Assembly: GCF_947179515.1 (NCBI RefSeq)
Contig: NC_067481.1
Coordinates: 5,969,570 to 6,033,569, forward strand
Length of the DNA: 64,000 bases
Direction: 5' to 3'
From: Apodemus sylvaticus
Taxonomy: Eukaryota; Chordata; Mammalia; Rodentia; Muridae
The notes under the pieces were generated by a model. It ran no database searches, had not been told where the DNA came from, and worked only from the letters and a program-made list of their open reading frames with translations. The position numbers were made by a program, and so were the translations under genes. How positions within the stretch are numbered: the first letter of the stretch is position 1; each line of letters opens with the position of its first letter. Of this stretch, positions 43,860-55,900 are shown one piece after another.

Positions 43860-44670
43860 CTGCGGGAGAGATGGCTCAGCCGTGAACAGCCAGACTCACA
43901 ACCAAAGAGATTCCCAAGGCTTCCCTATTTCCGGAGCCTCAGGCACTGTCTCTGGGCCTCTGTGTATTTGAGAGGCCCCAGGCCCTGAGTGGCTGTACAA
44001 CTCACTTGCCAGATTGCATCATCCTTACAGCTAGAAAAGACTCCCCCTCGCCAGAGCTGGGCACTCAGGGACATTCCAGTTTCTCGTCTTTGTGAAGTTA
44101 GGCCTTGATTCAATAACAAAAACCTCTTAAGGGATTCTCAGGTCCCCAGGACGTGTCCCCATGTGCCCTCTCTGTCTTGAGACGACATGCAGGAAAGTAA
44201 GACTCAGCTTCCTTCTAAATAAGGTCATTTCGCCCTCTGTTTCTGCTGCATTATACTACACTCAAGTCTTCCAGTCTCCCATGATACTTTAAAAAGGAAA
44301 TGTTGATGGCTGCCAAGTGTCCCGGGGGCTGAGCTGATCATTATTTATTTATGTAGCCAATCCTGTTCTCTTGGGGCGTTCAGGGATGCGGCTAAATTCT
44401 TCAATGGCTGAACCGAGCAGCTGTCCCCTGGCCCGAGAGCCTATCTGGAGATTACCACACAAGCTGTTCAGTTACTTCTCTTCCCAGGGAAGACCTTGTA
44501 ATGGCGCCAAGTGAGTGGGTGGTGCGTGGTGCTGGGGGAACGGCAGGGCACGACTATCAAAGAGTTGAGATGACACAGCTGCTCAAACCGCTCTCTGCCA
44601 AGCCACACTACCAGAGTTCAGTCCCCGGGACTCACAGGGCAGAAGAAAAGAATGGACTCTTGTAAGTTTT
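43860..44670. other. Intergenic, mostly single-copy
   Basis: A SINE relic may lie at 44560-44660. No gene is supported. Confidence 0.4.
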
Positions 44671-44674
44671 CCTC

Positions 44675-44812
44675 TGACCTCCATTTTTGGGGGGGAGGGA
44701 GGGGAGGTCTCACTGTGTTGTCCAGGGTAGCCTCGAACTCCTAGAGATCTGTCTGCCTATGTCTCCTGAGCCTGGGATTAAAGATGTGCACCACTACCAT
44801 TCACAGCCATCT
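44675..44812 (-). repeat. Old B1-like SINE
   Basis: GGTCTCACTGTGTTGTCC to CCTGGGATTAAAGATGTGC. Confidence 0.65.
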
Positions 44813-45139
44813 TACCTGGTTTTTGAAGTGGTTGGTTCTGGTGAAGGGGTTTCTCCTTCTCAGCGGCAGGCAGCTGCCTAGTTACCAAGTCCTCACATTG
44901 GGAAGAAATAGGACATTCTGGCCAGGCGTCTTTTCCTCTTTTCAGTGACACGCCCTTGTTGGGACTCCTCTTTCATCTGTTCTCAGCTCCTCCTCAAAGC
45001 CTAAAGCTTCAACCCTGAACTTGAAGCCCATCCTGGTGCTTAGAGACCCCTAGGGCGCGTTCCTAGGTGACTGGCTTCAGGGGATTGAGCAGCTAACCAG
45101 AGACCTGGTATTTCCTCCTTTGAGTCTAGGCTGACCCTG

Positions 45140-45312
45140 GGATGGAGTTTTGTGTTTTGTGTTTTGGTTTTGGTTTGCTTGGTTTAGTTTTTCGAGACAG
45201 TGTTTCTGTGTGTACCTCTGGCTGTCCTGGAACGTGCTCTGTGGAGTGGGCTGGTCACTAACTCAGAGATCCTCCTGCCTCTGCTGGGATTAAAGGAGTT
45301 TCTTGCCGCCGC
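45140..45312 (-). repeat. B1 SINE
   Basis: TTTTCGAGACAGTGTTTC to CTGCTGGGATTAAAGGAG, minus strand. Confidence 0.82.
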
Positions 45313-45689
45313 CCATCGAGACGGAGTTTGGTTAAGGGGATGTCAAGGGTCTCGTCTCCCCTTTCTCCTTGTGGAAGGGGAAGGGAGAATGGTAAGGGTA
45401 CTTTCCAGTCAGGAGCTGAAATGATGAGGCATCTACTCACTGGGAGTAGACTCACCTGGGAGTCTGCTTCCCTGCTCCCCAAGTCAAAAAAAAAAAAAAA
45501 GGCCGTTCATACACTCTGAAACCCTCTCTTGTATTATGGGCCTTTCTGCTGCAGTTTGTCCTTGGCCTTCTTTGATAAGACTCAGGTTTCCAAATTACTT
45601 TATTACAACGGGGTAAGAGGAGAGTGGGTGGGGAGATCCGGGACTTGGCTCTGCTGGTAGAATGTTTGTAGATACACGCCAAGCCCTGG

Positions 45690-46140
45690 AGTCAATCCTC
45701 AGCCTAGCATACCCTGGGTGTGGCGATGCAGGCCTGCAGTCGCAGCACTTGGGATAAAGAGGCAGGAGGATCAGAGTTCAAGATCATCCTCAGTCACATA
45801 GGCTACTCTCAACCCCCCCCCCCTTGAGGAAGGAGGAGGAGGAGGAGGAGCACGGAGACCTATAGAACTAATTACTTCCTGGTGAGTAGAGAGCCTCACA
45901 CCCTTTGAGGTCACAGAAATCTATACAGATTTTTGGCATGAGACTAAAGGCAAATTGGTTTACTTTTTCTGTAGGAAAGTTAGTTTTTATTTCAAAAGTA
46001 GTGGAGAGCCACAGGGTTATTGGGGAGGGGGCGACCTGGGAGGGTCTGATGAGTCCTGAATAGGCAGAGCTCAGGCTGGCTGATGTGTGGAGACTGGATG
46101 GCATGGTTCACACCTGCTTATGTGTCACAGTCAGCAGCAC
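45690..46140. other. Intergenic with SINE relic
   Basis: A B1-like relic at about 45715-45815 and (GGA)n at 45830-45852. No gene is seen. Confidence 0.45.
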
Positions 46141-46144
46141 AGAT

Positions 46145-46386
46145 TTGAGTCCCCATGGGATGCTCCCATTAGTACAGGATGCCCCTATCAGTACAGGATG
46201 CTCCCATCAGTACAGGATGCTCCCATCAGTACGGGATGCTCCCATCAGTACGGGATGCTCCCATCAGTATGGGATGCTCCCATCAGTACGGGATGCTCCC
46301 ATCAGTACAGGATGCTCCCATCAGTACCGGATGCTCCCATCAGTACGGGATGCTCCCATCAGTACGGGATTCTCCCATCAGTACGT
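46145..46386. repeat. 19-bp minisatellite, inverted second array
   Basis: About 13 units of ATGCTCCCATCAGTACGGG, the reverse complement of the 15.7-16.5 kb unit, with variants AGTACAGG, AGTATGGG and CCCCTATC. Confidence 0.96.
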
Positions 46387-46985
46387 GCTGGAGGTCTGAG
46401 ACGGGAGATTACTGTGGGCGGCTCTCACTAAGGAGCTCTTGGTGGCCCTAGTCAGAGACTTGTGAATGGGTGAACAGATTGGAAGGAGCCCTCAGTTTTT
46501 TTTTCTCCAAAACCTACCTTTAATGATGGTTCCTAAGTGCTTTAGCCTCCCTTGAAAGGTTATAGGGGCAGGGCAGTGGTGGCGCACGCCTGTAATCCCA
46601 GCACTCTGGGAGGCAGAGGCAGGCGAATTTCTGAGTTCAAGGCCAGCCTGGTCTACAGGGTGAGTTCCAGGATAGCCAGGGCTATACAGAGAAACCCTGT
46701 CTTGAAAAAACCAAATCCAAAAAAAAAAAAAAAGGTTATTAGGACACAAGGAAGTGGGCCTGTTTAGAAATTGTTCTATGGATTGATTTCAATCTCCCAT
46801 TGTCAGGACACCAGCAGTCCAGTTCAGTAGTGTCAGGATGGCGAACACAATTCAGCCACAGTGGTACAACCCAGAGGAAACAGCCAAGGCTTCTGCACAA
46901 GTCAGCAGGAGTGACCAAGGCCAGCAGGGATGCCAGGGGATTTTCTCTTCTGTGTCTCTGTCTAGGAAGTGAAGATCAGCAAAGA
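46386..46985 (+). repeat. Inverted duplication, arm B
   Basis: Reverse complement of 15276-15723, interrupted by a B1 at 46563-46736 and lacking about 30 bp that arm A retains (around 15530-15560). The homology ends at GAAGTGAAGATC near 46978. Confidence 0.88.
46563..46736 (+). repeat. B1 SINE inserted in arm B
   Basis: Near-consensus B1 flanked by AAAGGTTAT on both sides (46555-46563 and 46731-46739). Arm A lacks it, so it inserted after the duplication or into only one copy. Confidence 0.92.
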
Positions 46986-47500
46986 TGATGAGAGACCGAT
47001 GAAGCATCACAAAGCAAGCGATTCAAGCCCTGCCCTTGGCCTCACCACATGAGCCATCTTAGCCAAACTCCACCTGACTCTATCGGTTGGCAGCACTCTG
47101 CCAATGGGCCAGAGTCCACGGAAGCCACAGGAACCTCACAAGAAGTTTGTTAACAAGTTTCTCTCCATGGGGTCACTACAAGCCGAGCTCAAGAATGCAA
47201 TGTAAGACGCACCAATACACGTGTGTCCTTAGCGAAGAATCCTACCACGTGTCCTTTCACGGGATTACTTTAGCAAGATATCCTTCCACCTGTTTCCGCT
47301 TCAGGAAAACACTCCTTCACAAGTCTCCCCCAGCAAAACACCATCCCACACAACGTACTTTCCAAAGAAAACTGAAGTTTCCACTTCAAGCCCTCACCAC
47401 AACGTCCGATATTAACATATTCCATTTTGCCTCAGACTCAAGCAATAGATCTAGTCAATTTTGGATTAAAACTGGCGAAACCAGGAATTTAAATACATAC
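46986..47500 (+). mobile_element. Interspersed repeat continuing from arm B
   Basis: Shares ordered words with 57525-57815: GTTTCTCTCCATGG, GTCCTTAG then GAAGAAT, and ACTTTCCAAAGAA with AGTTTCCACTTCA. There is no coding capacity. Family not assigned (RMER-like guess). Confidence 0.6.
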
Positions 47501-47783
47501 TTTCCCATTTTATATTTCCTCAGGTATGTATCATAGAATAAGACCAAACATGCTGGGGGCCAGGAATTGCCTCACAAACTCTGATCCCAGTCAGGCAGGG
47601 AGAGTTGATTGAGCAAATGTCCCAGGACCGGTTGACCAGGGTCATGGTCCAGATTCAGGTTGCCGGGGTCATGAATGTGTAAGTCCCTTCCTCGCATAAG
47701 GCATGTATCAGCAATCGGTGATCCTTGCAAGACACTGGAGCTTCACCCTTGGGCTACTGTACTCTTTATGTAAAGAATGGGAA

Positions 47784-47985
47784 GGGGGGCTGCAGAGATG
47801 GCTCAGTAACTAAGAGCACTGACTGCTCTTCCAAAGGTCCTGAGTTCAAATCCCAGCAACCATATGGTGGCTCACAAGTATCTGTAATGAGATTTGACTC
47901 CCTCTTCTGGAGTGTCTGAAGACAGCTACAGTGTTCTTACATATAATAAATAAATAAATCCTTAAAAAAAAAAAAAAGAAGAAGA
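47784..47985 (+). repeat. B2 SINE
   Basis: GGGGCTGCAGAGATGGCTCAG head and AATAAATAAATCC tail. AGAATGGGAAGG and AGAGTGGGAAGG flank it. Confidence 0.92.
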
Positions 47986-48185
47986 GTGGGAAGGGAAACA
48001 GACCAGTACGGTGCCTTATCAGGAAACAGGTTATGAGGTGAGGCCAGAGAGCATATCTGTCCTTCTGCACTGGTGGTCCCTGACCAGGGCTAATGTAATC
48101 AACCTTGAGGGTCGTCAAAATCTGTGCCCAAGTCAGGTCTGGCCACCTTCCTCAATATGTCAATTAAAATTGCTAACTTGGGCAC

Positions 48186-48395
48186 TGGAGAGATGACTCA
48201 GCAGTTATGAGCACTGGCTGCTGTTCCTGACGACCCAAGTTTGGTTCCCAGCACCCAGCAGCCCACGACTGACTCCAAACTACAGTTCCAGAGACTCTGA
48301 GACCCTCTTCTGGCCTTCGCAGGCACTGCATATGCACGCTGTACAGACAGACTCAAGGCTCATGGGCATTTAAAGAAAATTAAAAGCCGAACAGA
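48186..48395 (+). repeat. B3-type SINE
   Basis: GGGCACTGGAGAGATGACTC head, GGTTCCCAGCACC, GGCATTTAAAGAAAAT tail. Confidence 0.75.
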
Positions 48396-48724
48396 AAAGG
48401 GAGATTTATTCAACGTGGCAATATCGGGTAAGAGGAACAAAGGAATCCAAAGAAGCCCACAAGTCTGTCCTCTGGGTCAGAAGTCAGATTAAAATCTACT
48501 AAGGCCGTCCCTGTCCCTTCCAGGACGTGGTCTCGACTACCACTGAGACTCCCTTGTGTGGGAGTCAGCCTCGGCCTGTAAGGTGATCTGAGAAGTGGTT
48601 GGAGCTGTGTGAAAGCTGTTTCTGGGAGTCCTGTTCCCTGTCCTGTTGGTGCTTTTTCCTTTCTCCAGGGATGACATTCCTGGAGCGGGGGTGGGGAGGA
48701 GGAATGCTTATTTCTTCGGGGTCC

Positions 48725-48882
48725 GTTTTCTTGTTTGTTTGGTTTGTTGGTTGGTTTTTTTGGTTTGGTTTGGTTTGATTTTGAGACAGGGTTTGTCTGT
48801 GTAGCCCAGGCTGTTCTGGAACTTACTCTTGTAGGCCAGGCTGGCCTCCAACTCAGAAATCCGCCTGCTTCTCCCGGGTCTG
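48725..48882 (-). repeat. B1 SINE
   Basis: TTTTGAGACAGGGTTTG to CCGCCTGCTTCTCCCGGG, minus strand, head truncated. Confidence 0.85.
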
Positions 48883-48899
48883 TTTTTCAACAAGTCTGA

Positions 48900-49480
48900 T
48901 ACAGATCGAGAGATTCAAAAGTCTTTTTAGAACGGCTTCATTTCTGCCAGGCCTATTTACACAAAAGTAAATGAAAACTCGCGCTACCTGTATTTTCACA
49001 AGGCCTATTACCCCTGCGGGCAGAGCGGCTGGCTGCGGTGGAGGTGGACGGGTGGGAGCGAGGGCGCCGCTGTGATGGAGAACTGAGAACAAGAACTGGC
49101 AGGAATGCAACCTTGCTTCACGTGCACACACAGGGATGACGCCTAGGGAAGGCCTTCATGTCTAGACTCAGGATCTGCCTGCAACAAGCGCCAAAGGAAC
49201 GTCCAACTCTTTTCAAATAAATCCCGGCCGGCGCAAGCGTAGAGGGGAGCGCCGGAGGCTTGTTCATCATAGAGACGCGAGGCTAGATTGTCTCCCGTCC
49301 CTGAGTGGCCATCTTGGCTCCTGGCGGTAAATTCGAAAACGTCTAGAAGCACCTCTAAGCGTGGCTTCACCTCCCAGAATAATGAACTTTAAAAGGCCTG
49401 TCTTGGGAGACTCAAAATCAAGCAAGCAGACTGGTCGGTGGTGCATGTGTCAGAACAGGCTCTCGAGGCGATGCCCACCT
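48900..49480 (+). promoter_or_regulatory. Prpsap1: Prpsap1 upstream region with YY1-like site
   Basis: SINE-free sequence leading into the CpG-rich first exon. GGCCATCTTGG at 49307-49317 matches the YY1 consensus. No TATA box is seen. Open frames on the minus strand here match no family I know. Confidence 0.5.
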
Positions 49481-49900
49481 CCCTGCCCTTTTCCGAGATG
49501 GCGGCGGTGCGGACGCTCTAGCCGCGCGACTCGCTGTCGCGGAGGGGCGCGGCCTGCAGCGGGGTCCCGAGGAGGTTGCGGCAGCGCTCGGCTGCAGCTT
49601 CGGTGCTGCTCGGGATCCGGACGCGTCGGCGGCGCGCCTCGTCCCTCTGCGCCCCGGTCGGCGTCACAGCCGCGCCCGCGCCCGCGCCCGGCCCCGCGCG
49701 GACCGCCGTAGCCGCGCCTCGGGCCGGAGGATGCCCAGGAAGCTGCTGCTGCTGCCCCCGCTCTCCGCGTGCTCCGCTCTGCGCGTCCCGCGGGCTCGGC
49801 CCGCCGTCTCGCCGGCCATGAACGCCGCCCGCACCGGCTACCGAGTCTTCTCGGCCAACTCCACGGCCGCCTGCACGGAGCTGGCCAAGCGCATCACCGA
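49480..49900 (+). promoter_or_regulatory. Prpsap1: Prpsap1 CpG island and exon 1
   Basis: Very high GC and CpG with GCCCGC repeats (49668-49700). It includes the probable transcription start and the 5' UTR. The donor GTAAGC follows 49900. Confidence 0.8.
49496..49521 (+). promoter_or_regulatory. YY1/TISU-like element with a 7-codon uORF
   Basis: CGAGATGGCGGC at 49494-49505 matches the TISU consensus (SAASATGGCGGC) with one mismatch and also a YY1 site. Its ATG (49498) opens a frame reading MAAVRTL then TAG at 49519-49521. If transcription starts just upstream, this is an upstream open reading frame of Prpsap1. Confidence 0.45.
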
Positions 49901-52900
49901 GTAAGCAGGGTGGTCCCCGGGGTGGCCCTGACCGCTCTCCCCGCCACCTCCACCTTTGCACCGGGGAGCAGAAGCTTCGGGCCGACTCCCCAGCCCCGTC
50001 CCAGGGCCGCGGCGCACTCTTAACCCCCGAGAGGTTTCCTGCGCTAGCCCTGTATCTGACCATCGCCATTTCCAGGCGTCCCTAACGCGACAGACGTAGT
50101 GGGTCTTTCTTAGCCCGAACGGGTGGGACGGTCAGAGAGAAGGAAACTCAGAAGTACTTCGGGCTGGGCGGGGGCGAGCCACGATTACAAGTGTGTAGGA
50201 TCAGTTGTACAAAAAAGTCTTTGCTTAGGGGTGTGTGCGTGTGCAGCGTAGTGTTAGCCACCGACCTCGGGGGACCGTGGGGCCCTGAGATGTCTTTCCA
50301 GGCTTGTCTGTTGTTATCGAGTCTCTGACGCTGGATGAGGGACGTGATTTTTTTTTTAACCTTATTTGTAAAATGTGGGTGGTTCTATGGGAGAGGGATG
50401 GGAGCATGAACCTGAACTTGGTGAGATCACGGAGATGAATCAGTCCTGCAAAGCAGGGCCTCCCGGTGCCCCGCTGATAATACCTGTCTGCTAAAAGGCC
50501 TCTTTTCTCTTTTGGAGAAAACTAGAGCCCTGGTATAAAGAGCCTTAAGGACCCTTTATAAAATAAGCTTTTTAGTAATATGTAACAAAGTGCATCATTT
50601 GCCCTCTCCTTTATGAGACAGGGCTTTATTGTAGCCCCTGCTAGCCTGGAATTTACTAAACAGATAAGGCTTGAATTCCTGAGATCTGCCTGACTCTGCC
50701 GCGGGGAACACCACGTCCCTCATTGGCTTTGGTTTTCTGAGATAAGATCTTATGACCCTGGTCAGACTCTAAATGGTGTGAGTCTCTGGCCTTAGCCTTT
50801 CTGATGCCGGCTGTCCTGGTGCGCACCTGGACTCCCAGCATAGATGACTTGACTTTGAACATTTAAGGTCGTTTTCATATTTCAAAAGTTTTTAGCTCCA
50901 CCTGTTTTATTATCAGTTGGACTTTGAAGTGGGTTTAGGAGAGTATAGGGAACGGTCAGCTTCTGCTGTCTGGTTTCTATTTCTTTTTGATTTATTTCTT
51001 GTGTATACTATGTCCTGTCTGCATGTATGCCTGAAGGCCAGAAGAGGGCACCAGATCCCATCACAGATGGTTGTGAGCCACCATTTGGTTGCTGGGAATT
51101 GGACTCCAGACCTCTGGAGGAGCAGCCAGTGTCCCTAACTGCTGAGTCATCTCTCTAGCTCTGATTTCTATTTCTAACCCTGATTATTTGTTTTTCTTGT
51201 CCAGGCCAAGGATCCCTTTAAACATGAAAGTTGAGCTTGTTTATATTGGGGTCAGACTTATCACACGTGACCTTGCCTTGAGAAAGCTCCAGCTGAGGAA
51301 GGCATTTTAAAAATTAGTGGGTTTAGCCGGGCGGTGGTGGCGCACGACTGTAATCCCAGCACTCTGGGAGGCAGAGGTAGGCGGATTTCTGGGTTCGAGG
51401 CCAGCCTGGTCTACAAAGTGAGTTACAGGACAGCTAAGCTATACAGAGAAACCCTGTCTCAAAAAAAAAAAAATTAGTGGGTTTTGGGCTGGAGAGATGG
51501 CTCAGCAGTTAAGAGTTACTGACTACTCTTCCAGAGGTCCTGAGTTCAATTCCTAGCACCCACATGGTGGCTCACAACCATTCTTAATGGGATCTGATGC
51601 CCTCTTCTGGTGTGTCTGAAGACAGCTATAGTGTACTCACATGTAAATAAAATAAAGAAAAAAATAGTGGTTTTGCCTTTTTGTTATGCTGATTTTTCAG
51701 TAAGCTTTGTAGACCAGGATAGCCTCACAAAAACCTCCCAAGTGTTGGGATTAAGGGTATGATCCGCCACACCTGGTTTACTGGTTTCCTCCCTCCCTCC
51801 CTCCCTCCCTCCCTCCCTCCCTCCCTCCCTCCCTCCCTCCCTCCCTCCGAGTTTGATTTTGCTGTGTAGTCCTGGCTGCCCTGCTACTTACTATGTATCC
51901 CACACTGGTCTTCACCTTACAGCAATCCTCCTGCCTCAGCTTCTAGAATGCTGGGTTAATTAGTTGTATGTTCTTAGCACCTTTTCTTTGTTTCTTGTGT
52001 AACAGGCGTCTTGGTGCTGAATTGGGGAAATCTGTTGTATATCAGGAGACCAATGGAGGTAAGTTAAAAGTTGATTTTTTTATTTTATTTTATTTAGGAT
52101 TTGTTGTTGTTGTTGTTGTTGCTGCTGCTGCTATAGTATCTTATGCAGCCTGGGCGGCTTGAGCTCTGAATCCTCCTGCTTCATCACTAGTGCTGGGATT
52201 ACAAGCATACTGCACCATTTCCATTGATTGATTGATTGATTGATTGATTTCTAGATAGACATTCAGTATATAATCCATCCAGGCCTCAAACTCTTGATCA
52301 GGTAGGTCATCCAGCTTCTGCTTCTGCCGTTATACCACTTGAGAGCTGGGTCTCCTTCTACCCTGCGGGCTTCAAAGGGTCAAATGCAGGTCATAAGGCT
52401 TCATCCTCTGTGCCGTCTTACTGGACCTGCCCTGGGGTGGTGGGCATGGACTATCATGCCCAGCTCGATGGCCTTGCTTTTTTTGGTTTGTTGAGACAGA
52501 GTTGCCCTGTGTAGCTGGCCTCAAACTCAGAAATCCGCGTGCCTCTGCCTCCCCAGTGCTGGGATTAAAGGCGTGCGCCACCACTGCAGGCATTTTTTTT
52601 AAAGCATGCTTTTGCTTTGTTTCCTTGGATACACTAGAACTTGTCCTGCCTTAGAGCCAGGAGGACCATTGTGCCTCCAAAGCTGGCATGCTTTCACAAG
52701 CAGGTAGAACTCTACTTCTGTTGTCTTACTTGTGCAACGGGTGTGCATTGTGTGCATGCACGTGTGGAGCTCAGAGGACAGCCTTGGGGGAGGGGTCAGT
52801 TGTGTTTTATTGAAGCAGGGTCTCATTGTTTCTGCTTCTGTGCACGTAACATACAGCAGGAGGGCTGGGTGGGGTTGTAGATGTGAGGCTGTGTGATTGT

Positions 52901-55900
52901 GTGTGTGTGTACATGTGTGTGTGAGCATATGTGTAGGTCTGTGTGTATCTGTGTGCATGTGTGTGAATTTAACACAGAAGTGTTTTCTTCCAGCATTAGA
53001 GGTCTGTGCCCTTCGTTCTTTCCTTTCTTTAGATTCTGAGTCTTGGTTTCTGTCCGGATGCACACGTGTGATCAGAGTAAAGGAGAGATTGGTAGAACAT
53101 TTATCTTTTCTTCTGTTGGGTGAATATGTCTTATGTTACCGTGTCATCAAATGAGAACTCGAACAGTTTGGCACCGGAGATAATGACTAAAAATCCTCTT
53201 TGTTGGGGACGGAGATAGGGAGATGGCTCAGTCACAGTCCTTGCTCTGCCTCTGTAATCTCAGCGATGGAGGGGCGGATACGGGGCATCCATGGGTCTAA
53301 CATGTCAACACCCCAAGAAGTTTGAGCTGAGTGAGAACCTGTCTCAGAGCATGAGGTGCTCTGCCAGAGACGTACACCTACGCCTGCATGTCTACCTGTG
53401 TACACGCGGCATGCAAGGACGCATGCTTGCACACAAACACAAACTCACAGATTTCCTTCAGATTCTCTTCTTTGTTCTGTCTGTTGGGGTTTTGTTGTTC
53501 CTTTTTTTTTTTGTTTTTGGTTTTGTTTTCATACTGGGTTAGTATCATACTGGGTTATGTGGAAAACTAAATATAGCCTGAACCCTTTTTTTTTTTGTTT
53601 GTTTGTTTGTTTGTTTGGGTTGTTTTGTTTTTTGTTTTTGACAGGGTTTCTCTGTGTAGCCCTGGCTGTCCTGGAACTCACTTTGTGGACCAGGCTGGCC
53701 TCGAACTCAGAAAACCACCTGCCAGAAAGTGCTGGGATTAAAGGCGCGCGCCACCACCGCCCGGCTTAGCCTGAACTCTTGAAGTGCCTGCCTATCCTAC
53801 TAATACCATATCATAGTCTAGGAAAGCCTTCTACCGCAGGGCATCCGCTCCTTTTAGTTGTTGCAGAAAGACACTGAAGAACCAGGTGTGGTGGACCATG
53901 CCTGAGATCTCTGCACTCGGAAGGCTGAGGCAGGAAGACTGGGTTACACAGGGAGGAACAGATCAGCCAGGCTTATGTAGCAGGACCTTGCCTCACAAAC
54001 CGAAATAAGTGACCCCCTGGTCACAAGGATGTTTGAGAGCTAAAAAGACACTGACCCAAGGACGGGACAGTAGATAGTTGTATGGATAGTTGAATGAATG
54101 CACACTAACCGGGTGTGTGAGAATCACGTTTTAATTAGCATTCCATTCCCTTTAGCTTCCAACCTGTACTGGCTGGTTTTGTGTCAACTTGATACAAGCT
54201 AGAGTCATCAGAGAGGAAGGAGCCTCGGTTGGGGAAATGCCTCCATGAGCTCCAGTTGTAAGGCTTTTTCTCAATTAGTGATCAGTGAGGGAGGGAGGGC
54301 CCAATGTTTGTGGGTGGGGCAATCCCTGGGCTGGAGGTCCTGGGTTCTATAAGAAAGCAGGCAGAGCAGGCCCTCCATCCTCCATGGCCTCTGCATCAAC
54401 TCCAGCCTCCCGGTTCCTGCCTAGCTTCCTTCAGTGACGGACAGTGATGTGGAAGTGTGAGCTGAATGAACCCTTTCCTCTCCAACTTGTTTTTTGGTCA
54501 TGGTTTTTCATTGCAGCAATAGAAACCCTACGACTTATCCTTAGCAACTTTTTCTTTTAAGATTTATTTTTCATTTATTTGTTTATGTGAATGTGTGTCA
54601 CATGTGTAGGGCACCCAGAGAGGCCAGGAGAGGGCATCAGATGTCAGTGAGGGTGCTGCTCTCCTCTCCATCACTGCGGCAGGGCACAGCATCCCTGGAG
54701 CTGAGGCACTGAAAACGTCCAAATAATGGCCTCCCGCATGTCAGACAATGCTGAGCATTTCATCTGAAGTATTTGCTTAAGTATAGTAAGTATGGGGCTG
54801 GAGAGATGGCTCAGCGGGTAAGAGCACCGACTGCTCTTCCAAAGGTCATGAGTTCAAATCCCAGCATCCACATGGTGGCTCACAACCATCTGTAAAGAGA
54901 TCTGACACCCTATTCTGGTGTCTGAAGACAGCTACAGTGTACTTATATATAATAAATAAAAAAAAAGTATAGTAAGTAATACTAGTAGCTTAGTGTATGT
55001 GTTTGTTTATATCCAAAAATGTATAAACATGCTTGCTTACTTAGCAAGGGAGATCGGAAGTTGTATACAGAGTTCATATTGATATTCAAGTAGAGTTGAA
55101 GAACTATCTTGGATTATCTGGGAAATCCAAGTGCAACCGTGGAAGTCTCATAAGTGGGGAACAGGGAAGTGGGAAGAGGAGCCACAAGCCAAGGATTAGA
55201 GAGCCCGGTAGAAGCTGACATTGAAGACATTAAAGTAGACATTTGAGGCCTAGCTCACACCAAGAATTTATTTATTCATTTGTTTGTTTGTTTGTTTGTT
55301 TACTTATTTATTACATCCTTCCCCTCCCCCTCCTCACAGAGCCTCTTCCCCTATGCCCCATCCCTTTCTGCTCTGAAAAGATGGGGTGCCTGGGTGCCCC
55401 CCAATCCTGGCACATCAAGTCTTTATAGAGTTAGGGAATTCTCTCCCACTGAGACCAGACAGCAGCCTTGTTGGCGAACAGGTTCCACAGACAGATAACA
55501 GCTTTAGGGATACCCGCCCCCCAGTTGTTGGGGGATCCACATGCAGACTGAACTGCACCTGTACATGTGTCGGGGCCTCGGTCCAACCTACATATGCTCT
55601 TTGGTTGGTGGCTCAGTCTCGGAGCTCTCAGGGTCCAGGTCAGTTGACTTTGTTGCTCTTCTGTGGAGTTCTTATCCCCTTCAGGGACCTCAGTCCCTCC
55701 ACCACCTTTCAGAGTCTCTGGTCTCCATCCAGTTTGGCTGTGGGTCTCTACCTCTGTTTCAGTCAGTTGCTGGGCGGAGCCTCTCCACAGACAGTTATGC
55801 TAGGCTCCTGTCTGCAAACTTAAGAGAGTGTCATTGACGGTGTCAGGAATTTGGCGCTTGCCATGGGAGTGGTCTCCAGGTCGGCTGGTTACTAGGTAGC

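Larger units (their letters stand above)
49901..52005 (+). other. Prpsap1: Prpsap1 intron 1
   Basis: Holds decayed SINEs at about 50610-50720, a B3 (-) at 51010-51165, a B1 (+) at 51327-51475, a B2 (+) at 51486-51664, a B1 relic at 51700-51780 and (CTCC)n at 51789-51848. No other exon is seen. Confidence 0.8.

Noticed and set aside
47087..47536. 149-codon plus-strand frame
   Set aside because: It lies within an interspersed repeat related to 57.3-57.8 kb, begins with a non-ATG-supported start and has no homologue I recognise.
55243..55837. Plus-strand frames of 98-145 codons
   Set aside because: They read the wrong strand of an antisense L1 3' fragment.
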